From the NCBI GenBank assembly GCA_049324695.1, contig JBMOMJ010000031.1:72115-136114 (forward strand): a stretch of 64,000 bases of DNA, in the 5' to 3' direction. A model generated the notes under the pieces. It was not told the origin of the DNA. It ran no database searches and was given only the letters and a program-made list of their open reading frames with translations. The number at the start of each line of letters is the position of its first letter. Position 1 is the stretch's first letter. The translations under genes and the position numbers were made by a program. Positions 1 through 6,901 of the stretch are shown here, in pieces. The stretch comes from PMG-095 sp049324695. GTDB taxonomy: Bacteria > Myxococcota_A > Polyangia > Polyangiales > Polyangiaceae.

Positions 1-2
1 GC

Positions 3-410
3 ATGCGGGGGTTGGGCGTGAGCTTGGCGCGCCAGATCAATCGACTCCTGGGTCGAAAAGCCCCCTTCATTGCCGATCGCTGGCACGGTCGGGCACTAGA
101 AACGCCGCGTGCCGCGCGCAACGTGCTTGTTTACGTGTTTGCGAATTTCAAGAAGCACGATGTTCCCATCACTGCCAGCGGACCAGTCATCGACCTATTT
201 TCGTCCGCTCCTTACTTTCGTGGCTTCCTCGAGCTCAACGGCGTGGCCTTCATCGAAAAGCCGGGTTCTCGTGTGCCAGATTGGTTGGTCCGCCTGCAAT
301 GCCCGGTGGAACCTCCACGTACGTGGCTTCTATCGCGCGGGTGGATGCGCCACGGGCTGATCTCTGGACACGAGGCTCCCCGCTCACCTGATCGCCAATG
401 CACACGCTGA
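3..410 (+). CDS. REP-associated tyrosine transposase, C-terminal part (cut by window edge)
   Basis: The 135 readable residues match the C-terminal half of Y1/REP-associated transposases (RAYT, IS200-like fold), which nick DNA at small palindromic REP elements. Visible family signatures are RQINRLLGRKAPFIADRWH, the following RALETPRAARNVLVYVFAN segment, and a PRTWLLSRGWMRHGL ending that is typical of myxobacterial members. The catalytic HUH motif and Tyr normally lie upstream, so the ATG at base 3 is probably internal and the gene begins outside the window. Activity cannot be judged. It is relevant because this window also carries hairpin elements (42589-42766) and tandem arrays that such enzymes might mobilise; that link is inference. 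Confidence 0.75.
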   Translation: MRGLGVSLARQINRLLGRKAPFIADRWHGRALETPRAARNVLVYVFANFKKHDVPITASGPVIDLFSSAPYFRGFLELNGVAFIEKPGSRVPDWLVRLQCPVEPPRTWLLSRGWMRHGLISGHEAPRSPDRQCTR

Positions 411-475
411 GCGGAATCCAGCGCCCCACATTCGTGGCGCGAAGCAGAAGTCACCCGCGTGCGAAGTAGCGCGCG

Positions 476-1055
476 GTCGTGCGATCATTCGTGCCGGGTT
501 TGAATTCGGCTGAGCTCGATTGTGCTCCGGCATCGAGTCGGTCAGCGCCGGGTTTGAATTCGGCTGAGTTCGGTCGCGCGCAGTCGTGCGATGGTCAGTG
601 CGGGTTTGAATTCGGCTGAGTTCGGTCACGTGAAGTCGTGCGACGCTCAGTGCGGGTCTGAATTCGGCTGAGTCCGGTCGCGCGCAGTCGTGCGATGGTC
701 AGTGCGGGTCGTGCGATGGTCAGTGCGGGCTTGAATTCGGCTGAGTCCGGTCGCGTGAAGTCGTGCGATGGTCAGTGCGGGTTTGAATTCGGCTGAGTTC
801 GGTCACGTGAAGTCGTGCGATGGTCAGTGCGGGTTTGAATTCGGCTGAGTCCGGTCGCGTGAAGTCGTGCGATGGTCAGTGCGGGTTTGAATTCGGCTGA
901 GTCCGGTCGCGCGCAGTCGTGCGACGCTCAGTGCGGGTTTGAATTCGGCTGAGTTCGGTCGTGCGCAGTCGTGCGATGGTCAGTGCGGGTTTGAATTCGG
1001 CCGAGTTCGGTCGCGCGCAGTCGTGCGCAAGCGTGGGTTTGAACCGTTGAGTTCG
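476..1055. repeat. 52-bp tandem repeat array, about 11 copies
   Basis: A degenerate direct repeat, unit starting gtcgtgcgatggtcagtgcg and containing ttgaattcggctgag. The shared gggttt landmark falls at 499, 553, 605, 657, 730, 782, 834, 886, 938, 990 and 1038, a spacing of 52 except one step of 73 where about 22 bases of the unit are duplicated, and diverged end units. The array fills most of the 677-base gap between the transposase end and gluQRS, whose stop is at 1088. No coding sequence is credible inside it. There are no unique spacers, so it is not a CRISPR. Confidence 0.93.
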
Positions 1056-1087
1056 ATTGTGCGCTGTCGCGGGTATGTCTGGGCGAG

Positions 1088-2176
1088 TTAGCGCTGTGTG
1101 AGGAAAGCGAGGAAGGGGGCGTTTTCGGGGGAGAGCGAGATTGGCGTGCGGGGGATTGTGTCGAGGTTGAAGGCGGGGAGGGCTTGAGCGGGCGTGACGA
1201 GGTCGGAGATGTGGATGCCGCTGGTTTGGGCAGCGAAGGTGACGATGGCGCGCGGGTCGACTCCGCGGGCGCGGAGGTCTGAGAGGCCAAGGGCGGCTTC
1301 GCGTTTGGCGAGGCGGCGGCCGTTGGAGTCGAGGACGAGGGGGAGGTGGCTCCAGGTGGGGTGGGGAAGTGCCAGGGCGCGTTGGAGGAGGATTTGGCGC
1401 GCAGTGCTGGGGAGGAGGTCGTCTCCGCGGACGATTTCGGTGACGTGTTGGAAGGCGTCGTCGACGACGACAGCGAGTTGGTAGGCGGGCGCGCCGCCGC
1501 GACGTGCGATGAGGAAATCGCCGACTTGGGCTTGAACGTCGAAGGATTGGGGCCCTGCGATACGGTCGTCGAAGGTGATCGGTCCGTTGGGGACGCGTAG
1601 GCGAAGTCCCGCGGGGCGGCCGCTGGTGGCTTCGGCTTGGGCGATGGAGGTGTAGCGGTCGCGGCAGGTTCCAGGGTAGCGAGGTTCGGCGACGCCTTGT
1701 TGGGGTGCGCTTTGGGCGTTGCGAACGTCGCCGCGGGTGCAGGTGCAGGGATAGGCGAGGCGGCGTTGGACGAGGTGGTCGATGGCGTCGTTGAGGCGGG
1801 GGAGGCCGCTGGATTGGATTAGCGGCGGGCCGTCCCAATCGAGGCCAAGCCACTCGAGATCGTGGAGCGCGGTGTCGATGAATTTCTGTTCGGCGCGCGC
1901 GCCGTCGAGGTCTTCGATGCGGAGGACGATTTGGCCGCCCTGGGATCGAGCCGACCACCATGCAATGAGGAAGGTGCGCGCATGGCCGAGGTGAAGGAGG
2001 CCAGTGGGGCTGGGCGCGAGACGTCCGACGGTGGGCGCGGTGGTGCCGGTCGCAGTCGCTGTGGTGCCGGTCGCAGTCGGCGTGGTTCTGGTTTCGGGTG
2101 CTGACGCGCGGCTGGCTGAGGGGTGGCTTGAGGCGGGATCGCCACCGGGAACGTTGCCGCGCGTGGCGGAGGTCAC
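1088..2176 (-). CDS. gluQ: glutamyl-Q tRNA(Asp) synthetase GluQRS
   Basis: A truncated class I glutamyl-tRNA synthetase paralogue that attaches glutamate to the queuosine base at position 34 of tRNA(Asp) in the cytoplasm. The HIGH-type motif is H62-L-G-H65 after GRLAPSPTG; the zinc-binding Cys pattern shows as CTCTR followed by YPGTC; the KMSKS-like loop is RRLAKR. It lacks the anticodon-binding domain of GluRS, as the family does. The GTG start overlaps the upstream gene's TGA as GTGA, implying translational coupling, and no other start lies before the catalytic core. This gives an unusual N-terminal extension of about 48 residues rich in Thr, Ala, Gly and Pro. The total of 362 residues exceeds the usual length of about 300. 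Confidence 0.92.
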   Translation of the reverse strand: MTSATRGNVPGGDPASSHPSASRASAPETRTTPTATGTTATATGTTAPTVGRLAPSPTGLLHLGHARTFLIAWWSARSQGGQIVLRIEDLDGARAEQKFIDTALHDLEWLGLDWDGPPLIQSSGLPRLNDAIDHLVQRRLAYPCTCTRGDVRNAQSAPQQGVAEPRYPGTCRDRYTSIAQAEATSGRPAGLRLRVPNGPITFDDRIAGPQSFDVQAQVGDFLIARRGGAPAYQLAVVVDDAFQHVTEIVRGDDLLPSTARQILLQRALALPHPTWSHLPLVLDSNGRRLAKREAALGLSDLRARGVDPRAIVTFAAQTSGIHISDLVTPAQALPAFNLDTIPRTPISLSPENAPFLAFLTQR

Positions 2177-2865
2177 TGTTGGCAGCCGCAGGCGCGCACG
2201 CGCACTTCGGCTTCGCGCGCGATGTCTTCGGCGCGGGTGCAGCGGGTGCCTCCGGGGGTGTCGAGGCGGCAGACCGCGGCTTTGGCGCGGAGGAGTGACG
2301 CGAATGCTTTACAGCCGGTGTCGCAGGGGTTTTCGGACTTTGCGGCTTCGGCGGGTTGGTCGCGGTCTGCTGGCGCTTCGGCGGCTACTGCGGCCGCTGC
2401 CTCGGCCTCGGGCTCTGGGCGCGCCAAGGTTTTGGGTTTGGCGGGCGCGCTAGGGGCTGCGTTGCCAGCTTTCTTTTCGCTGCGATCGGCACGGGCGCGC
2501 GATGCACTTTGGGACGGAGGCGCACCCGGCGCCGGGGCTGTTGCTGGCGCTGGCCCTGGCGCTGCGGCACCGGCGGCGCTTTCGGAGATTCGAACGGGCT
2601 CACGAAGTGCCAAGCGATCGAGATCGGCGCGCGCGCGATCGAGAGCTGCTTCGGCTTGTTCGAGCGTGGTGAAGTCTGCGTCGTCGACGGCGCCTTTTTC
2701 GCCGACCGGCGGCGGTGTTGCGGGCGGCGCCACGCTGGCCGGTGCGCTGTCGGGCGCGCTGCGTGTCTCCGAGGAGGTGGCGCAGGCGGCCAACCAGAGT
2801 GTGGCGCCGAGCGCGCTCGCTAGCCCAATTGCTCCCCTCGACCACGGCTTGCGAAGTGTCACCAT
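2173..2865 (-). CDS. lipoprotein with coiled segment and C-terminal Cys cluster
   Basis: A 230-residue protein of unknown function. It has a signal peptide ending in the lipobox LAAC (Cys about residue 28), so it should be lipid-anchored outside the inner membrane. A short charged helical stretch (LEQAEAALDRARADLDRLAL) follows, then a long Ala/Pro/Glu-rich linker, then a compact C-terminal domain of about 50 residues with seven cysteines (NPCDTGC, VCRLD, RCTR, CGCQQ), likely disulfide-bonded. Its TGA overlaps the GTG of gluQRS, so the two are co-expressed. I recognise the architecture from other myxobacterial hypothetical lipoproteins but no function. Confidence 0.8.
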   Translation of the reverse strand: MVTLRKPWSRGAIGLASALGATLWLAACATSSETRSAPDSAPASVAPPATPPPVGEKGAVDDADFTTLEQAEAALDRARADLDRLALREPVRISESAAGAAAPGPAPATAPAPGAPPSQSASRARADRSEKKAGNAAPSAPAKPKTLARPEPEAEAAAAVAAEAPADRDQPAEAAKSENPCDTGCKAFASLLRAKAAVCRLDTPGGTRCTRAEDIAREAEVRVRACGCQQ

Positions 2866-2969
2866 CTCGCCCTTAGACGCACGAGCTCGCCTGGCGGCTC
2901 AATGCGTGCGCTGAATTTACACGAAGGTGGCGTTGGGGGAAGGCGCTGGGGAAGTGGCGCGCCGGCGAT

Positions 2970-3797
2970 TCAGGGCATTGCAGTGAGGTAAGCGAGCCAG
3001 CCGGGCTGGTTGTCGGCGCGCTTGCGGGGCTTGTAGGCCTCATGCTCGTCGTCATCACTGGTGTCCCAGTATACGCGAACGTCGGAGTAACCTGCCTCGC
3101 CGAGGAGCTCCGTGAGCTCGGGGAGGGTCCAGTAGCGCCAGTCGTAGGTGAAGGCGCGCTCGAGCTTGGTGCCGTCTTTGAAGTGGAAGTGAATGTAGTT
3201 TTTGATGCGATGGCTGATCGGGTCGAACTGGTCCTGATCCCAAACGTAGGTGAAGCCACCTTTGATGGCGCGCTCTTCGAGCATGGGTTCTTGGGATTCC
3301 CAACCACCGTAGGCGTCGAGGAAGAAGACGCCGTCTTTGTTTAGGCCGCGGCGGACGTGTGCGAAGTAGTCGCGCATTTCGTCGCGCGTGAAGAAGATCC
3401 AGTAGCTGAAGTTGAAGGCACCGACGACGTCGACTTTTTCGGCGACCTTGGCGCGCACGTCTTGGCAGTAAAGTTTGACGCGCTGAGCAGCATCGCCAAG
3501 AGGCTCGATGTTGTGTTCACGTCCCCATGCGAGCACGCTGGGATCGAGGTCGACGCCGATGCCGCGACGCTCAGGGCCGCGCTTGACCCACGTGGCGGTG
3601 AGGAGGGCGGTGCCGCAGAAGTCTTCGCGCATGCTTTTGGGGGCGCGACCTCGAAGTTGTTTGTAGATGCGCTCGACGAACGCAGATTCGGCGTCGGCGT
3701 CTTGCACGGAGCGTTGGTAGAGGTCGTGCTTGTCGGCTGTCTTGGCGGTAAAACGTGGGCTCTTGCTCGAACGGCGGCTGCTCATGGGACGGGGCAT
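2970..3797 (-). CDS. class I SAM-dependent methyltransferase
   Basis: A 275-residue protein with a Rossmann-type methyltransferase core. The acidic SAM-binding loop is GIGVDLDPSVLAWG at about residues 78-91 and motif I is degenerate (DFCGTALLTATW). A hydrophobic strand with an aromatic cluster (VDVVGAFNFSYWIFF) is followed by a helix resembling FTRDEMRDYFAHVRRGL and a strand GVFFLDAYGG. The substrate is not evident; such proteins act on small molecules in the cytoplasm. The ATG at 3797 is used; a second in-frame ATG lies four codons later at 3785. It stands alone, 104 bases upstream of the lipoprotein gene in the same direction. Confidence 0.85.
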   Translation of the reverse strand: MPRPMSSRRSSKSPRFTAKTADKHDLYQRSVQDADAESAFVERIYKQLRGRAPKSMREDFCGTALLTATWVKRGPERRGIGVDLDPSVLAWGREHNIEPLGDAAQRVKLYCQDVRAKVAEKVDVVGAFNFSYWIFFTRDEMRDYFAHVRRGLNKDGVFFLDAYGGWESQEPMLEERAIKGGFTYVWDQDQFDPISHRIKNYIHFHFKDGTKLERAFTYDWRYWTLPELTELLGEAGYSDVRVYWDTSDDDEHEAYKPRKRADNQPGWLAYLTAMP

Positions 3798-3804
3798 TAC
3801 TCCT

Positions 3805-3824
3805 CGGGTTCGGTACGGAACCCG
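3805..3824 (-). terminator. small perfect hairpin upstream of the methyltransferase
   Basis: Seven-base arms cgggttc and gaacccg around a six-base loop, 8 bases upstream of the methyltransferase start. It could terminate the upstream lipoprotein transcript (ends 4094) or act in the methyltransferase leader. No T-run follows, so the role is uncertain. Confidence 0.3.
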
Positions 3825-3897
3825 GCGACGCTTGTAGCGTCTTTTGGTGCCGCCGTGCAGCTCTGTAGTTCGTGCGCGTCGCGGCGTTTGTTTTTTT

Positions 3898-4085
3898 CGC
3901 CGCGTGTACGTTTCTTGTGGCGCGCGCGGCCAGAGCTGTTCGCCCCGTTCGGCCAGAAGAAAGCAGAGCCCGTACGTTTCTTGTCGCCCGCGCGCATGTT
4001 TCTCGCGCCGCGCGTACGTTCTTGCGCCGCGCGCATGTTTCTTGCGCCGCGCGCATGTTTCTTGCGCCGCGCGCTTCGGCGCGCG
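3898..4085. repeat. roughly 20-bp GC-rich degenerate tandem repeat
   Basis: Repeats built on gcgccgcgcgcatgtttctt, clearest at 3990-4080 and decaying to the left into gtacgtttcttg variants. They occupy the 296-base gap between two minus-strand genes. Nothing else is visible in this gap. The longer plus-strand reading frame across it is a composition artefact. Confidence 0.75.
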
Positions 4086-4093
4086 GCGTGGCG

Positions 4094-5440
4094 TTAGGCT
4101 CGACAGCGCAGGCTTCGTGCCCAGGTGCGATGGTCGGCCGTGTACGAAAGGAGCGCGCCGCTGGCGCTCGGGGCCAAGCTAACGTTGGCGAAAGCGCGGC
4201 CGCGTGCAATGACTTCGCCTGTTTCGAGGCCATTGGCGCCGACCGCAGCGAGCATCAGGCGTTGCGGCGCTTTGGGCGCAGCGCTGTCGGGTTCGGCGAA
4301 GGCGACCACGGCTCGGCCGCAGAGCTTGCCGGTAGCCACGGGGGCCGAGTTGGTCCCGTTTTCGTAGGTGAGAAAGTGTGCTGGCGCGTCGAGGCGCGGT
4401 TCATTGCCGATGTGAATTTGTGCGAGGCCGAAGTGGGTGACGTCTTGTTCGATGGGGACGAAGGCCCAGGCGTCGCTATCATTGGCGATTGCGAAGACTT
4501 CGGTGGTGGCTTGGGCGGAGGCGCCGACCCAAGCCACAACGTCGGGTCCGAGTGCGACGCTCGCGGGTTTGTCGCGGGTGAGTTTGCGCACGTGGAGAGG
4601 AGTCATGCCGCTTCGGCCATCGAGGGTGATTGCAAGCCAGCTGCCTGGCAACGTGACGAGCGCAATGCTGCTAGCCCCGGCGCCTTCGGGCGTGAGATCG
4701 TGCATCTTGCCGTTGCTCCACAGCTTGGCATGCGGAGCGCCCGAAGCGTCGGGGCGAGTAATGAAGCCGATGAGGGGCGCGCCGTCAGGGCCTTCGACGC
4801 CGACGACGCGCGCACCTTTGCGTGCTTCCTTCACCAGAACTTCGGGTTCGGTATTGGAACCCACGCGCACGCGCACCAGATTTTCTTGGTTGATGAAATA
4901 AGCAAAGCCGCCCACCAGGGCTGGGCCGCGGCCGAACGAGAGGAAGTCTTCACGCGGGCGGTCGATGGCTGTGAATGTTGGTGTGCCAGGATTCGTGCCG
5001 CTTGGAAGTGTGCCGCGTTTGGCGAGCGCAACTTTGGCAGTCTTGTCGACGAGTACGATGCCGTTATCGTGTGCGCTGGCTGGACCCGCGGGGCCCACGT
5101 CGGCGGGTTCATCGACGATGAACGGACCTTTGCCGGGCTCAAGGGGTGGGGCGCGTTGCGCGTCAGTTGGTGGCGCCGAGAGAGGGGCGGTGCGCGTCGG
5201 AGCAGGCGTCGGCGTGGGCGCGGCAACGACCGCTGAGTTTGCACCGGCTGCTGCAACGTTCGCGGAATTGGCAGCGCTCGGGATTACGGTTTTGGGAGCC
5301 GGCGTTGTCGACGCTGTGGTGGAGTTTTCGCGACATGCAACGACGTGGAGGACTAGCGTGACCAGCGTAGCGCGACCGAGCTGTCGAGAACCTGGGCTGG
5401 TGAAGCCAAACGGTTTGCTTCGCAGCATGGATCTGAGCAT
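4094..5440 (-). CDS. lipoprotein of unknown function, possible beta-propeller
   Basis: About 449 residues. After the proposed ATG at 5440 (another ATG at 5428) comes a signal segment ending TLVLHVVAC, a lipobox, then a low-complexity Ala/Thr/Pro linker. The remainder consists of strand-like blocks with repeated V-x-G, FIVDEPAD, LVGGFAYFINQENLVRVRVG and SWLAITLDGRSG elements, suggestive of a beta-propeller that lacks a recognisable catalytic motif. The open frame continues upstream through the tandem array and the N gap; that part is not credible as protein. No clear ribosome site is seen at either ATG, so the start is uncertain. The gene is divergent from the exported-protein operon at 6171. 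Confidence 0.7.
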   Translation of the reverse strand: MLRSMLRSKPFGFTSPGSRQLGRATLVTLVLHVVACRENSTTASTTPAPKTVIPSAANSANVAAAGANSAVVAAPTPTPAPTRTAPLSAPPTDAQRAPPLEPGKGPFIVDEPADVGPAGPASAHDNGIVLVDKTAKVALAKRGTLPSGTNPGTPTFTAIDRPREDFLSFGRGPALVGGFAYFINQENLVRVRVGSNTEPEVLVKEARKGARVVGVEGPDGAPLIGFITRPDASGAPHAKLWSNGKMHDLTPEGAGASSIALVTLPGSWLAITLDGRSGMTPLHVRKLTRDKPASVALGPDVVAWVGASAQATTEVFAIANDSDAWAFVPIEQDVTHFGLAQIHIGNEPRLDAPAHFLTYENGTNSAPVATGKLCGRAVVAFAEPDSAAPKAPQRLMLAAVGANGLETGEVIARGRAFANVSLAPSASGALLSYTADHRTWARSLRCRA

Positions 5441-5815
5441 TTCGCGAGTCACGGAGCTGAGCGTTTCGCAATGGCCAGAGCTAGGCGCTTCGCGAAGCGC
5501 GGAGCTAGGCGTTTCGCAAGGAACGGAGCAGCTCGCTTNNNNNNNNNNNNNNNNNNNNNNNNNNNNNNNNNNNNNNNNNNNNNNNNNNNNNNNNNNNNNN
5601 NNNNNNNNNNNNNNNNNNNNNNNNNNNNNNNNNNNNNNTTCGCGAAGCGCGGAGCTAGGCGTTTCGCAAGGAACGGAGCAGCTCGCTTGGCCAAGAGTCA
5701 CGGAGCTAAGCGTTTCGCGAAGCGCGGAGCTAGGGTTTTCGCAACGAGCGGAGCTGCTCGCTTCGCCAAGAGTCACGGAGCTAGGCTTTTCGCAACGAGG
5801 CACTGAGCTGAGGGT
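5441..5815. repeat. tandem repeat array of about 24-bp units, interrupted by an assembly gap
   Basis: Units alternate around ggagctaggcgtttcgcaa and gagcagctcgcttcgcgaag, with the shared word ggagct recurring about every 24 bases. The array lies in the divergent intergenic region between the lipoprotein at 4094-5440 and the exported protein at 6171. From 5816 to 6170 the sequence becomes non-repetitive with no credible gene apart from a possible extended N-terminus of the next CDS. Confidence 0.85.
5539..5638. other. assembly gap of exactly 100 N
   Basis: One hundred consecutive N inside the tandem array. A gap of exactly this size usually marks unknown length in a scaffold. The 50 bases on each side (5489-5538 and 5639-5688) are identical, so the true repeat number is unknown and the flanking copies could be the same molecule counted twice. 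Confidence 0.98.
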
Positions 5816-6170
5816 GTCACAATGCGATTCGCAGGCCAACGGATGCGGCCACGGCTGGGCTGTGAGGCCAACGGAGGCAAGTGTGAATCCGCCACAAGGT
5901 AGGGCGTGCGCGGCTGCAGTGACGGAAGTCGAGCGGCGGTGGTGCCTCACGTGCCACGTCCCGCATGGCGCGCCCTTTTCGGCGCTCCCCCCCAACCCCA
6001 GAAAAATGAGCTCGCCTGGGCTTGGCGGCGTTTCGATTGGAGATGACACGTGCGATTGGGCGTGCGATGCGGCGCTGGATTTGGGGAGCGAGGGCGCGCG
6101 GAGCGAGTTCGCGCACGGGGCTGCGTGCAATGCGGCGCTGGATTTGGGCGGCGAGGGGGCGGATGCTGTC

Positions 6171-6572
6171 GTGCGCGATGAGGCGCTTCTAGAGGCGAAA
6201 CGGGCGTGCTATCGAGGGGCTTTGTTGCGACGGTTTTCTGGGATTTGGTTTTCGATTTGGGTTCTTTCCACGGCGGCGTGTGCACCGGCGCGGGCTGCGG
6301 CGGCTCCGGCGCACGATCAGGCGGTGCCGGCGAATGAGCCGCGCGCGAGTTTGAAGCTGGAGCTGGATTTGCCGAAGACGGCAAGCTGCGAAGAGGACTT
6401 CGATTTGAAGCTGTACACGAACGCGGCGGTGGATTTGATTGAGTGGACCGGCGGCGGACGGAAGTGCAGCGGGCGGCGCGTGACGATTCGTTATTTGTCG
6501 CAACGGACGAACGCGGAGAAGTTGTTGGCGCAGGTGAAGGAGCTGTCGAAGAACGCGAAGGTGGCGCAATGA
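6171..6572 (+). CDS. small exported protein of unknown function
   Basis: The C-terminal 120 residues look genuine: a hydrophobic stretch (FSGIWFSIWVLSTAAC) that could be a signal peptide or lipoprotein signal, then a compact domain with LKLELDLPKTASCEEDFDLK and a second Cys in GGGRKCSGRRVTIRYL, suggesting one disulfide in a small beta-rich domain. The start is uncertain: GTG at 6171 gives 133 residues and is used here; ATG at 6006 would give 188. Its TGA overlaps an ATG at 6569 (ATGA) in the frame of the HEAT-repeat protein, which suggests that the two genes were coupled before the 21-bp repeat grew. Confidence 0.6.
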   Translation: MRDEALLEAKRACYRGALLRRFSGIWFSIWVLSTAACAPARAAAAPAHDQAVPANEPRASLKLELDLPKTASCEEDFDLKLYTNAAVDLIEWTGGGRKCSGRRVTIRYLSQRTNAEKLLAQVKELSKNAKVAQ

Positions 6573-6604
6573 GTCGCGCGGGTGGTGGCGCGAGTCGCGA
6601 CGAT

Positions 6605-6880
6605 GATGGCGTGAGTCGCGAGCGTGATGGCGTGAGTCGCGAGCGTGATGGCGTGAGTCGCGAGCGTGATGGCGTGAGTCGCGAGCGTGATGGCGTGAGT
6701 TGCGAGCGTGATGGCGTGAGTTGCGAGCGTGATGGCGTGAGTTGCGAGCGTGATGGCGTGAGTTGCGAGCGTGATGGCGTGAGTTGCGAGCGTGATGGCG
6801 CGAGTCGCGACGGTGATGGCGTGAGTCGCGACGGTGATGGCGTGAGTTGCGACGGTGATGGCGTGAGTTGCGGCGGTGGC
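6605..6880 (+). repeat. 21-bp tandem repeat, 13 copies, open in the frame of the next gene
   Basis: Units begin gatggcgtgagtcgcgag and encode DGVSRER (4 copies), DGVSCER (5), then DGASRDG, DGVSRDG, DGVSCDG and DGVSCGG in the frame of the HEAT-repeat protein. Because 21 is a multiple of three the frame stays open. The array is followed at once by an ATG and a good signal peptide (6902), so it may be untranslated leader rather than protein. Confidence 0.93.
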
Positions 6881-6901
6881 GGGGTGAATCGAGTTGCGAA
6901 A

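Noticed and set aside
476..1055. CRISPR array
   Set aside because: The 52-bp units are contiguous with no unique spacers and no cas genes are nearby.
876..1961. 361-residue Arg/Pro-rich minus-strand frame
   Set aside because: It is an out-of-frame reading of gluQRS continuing into the tandem array; composition is typical of a high-GC shadow frame.
3872..5236. 454-residue plus-strand frame
   Set aside because: Antisense to the lipoprotein at 4094-5440 and starts in the GC-rich repeat; no family signature.
5441..6130. N-terminal extension of the lipoprotein across the tandem array and N gap
   Set aside because: It would contain the gap and repeats and would place the lipoprotein signal in mid-protein.
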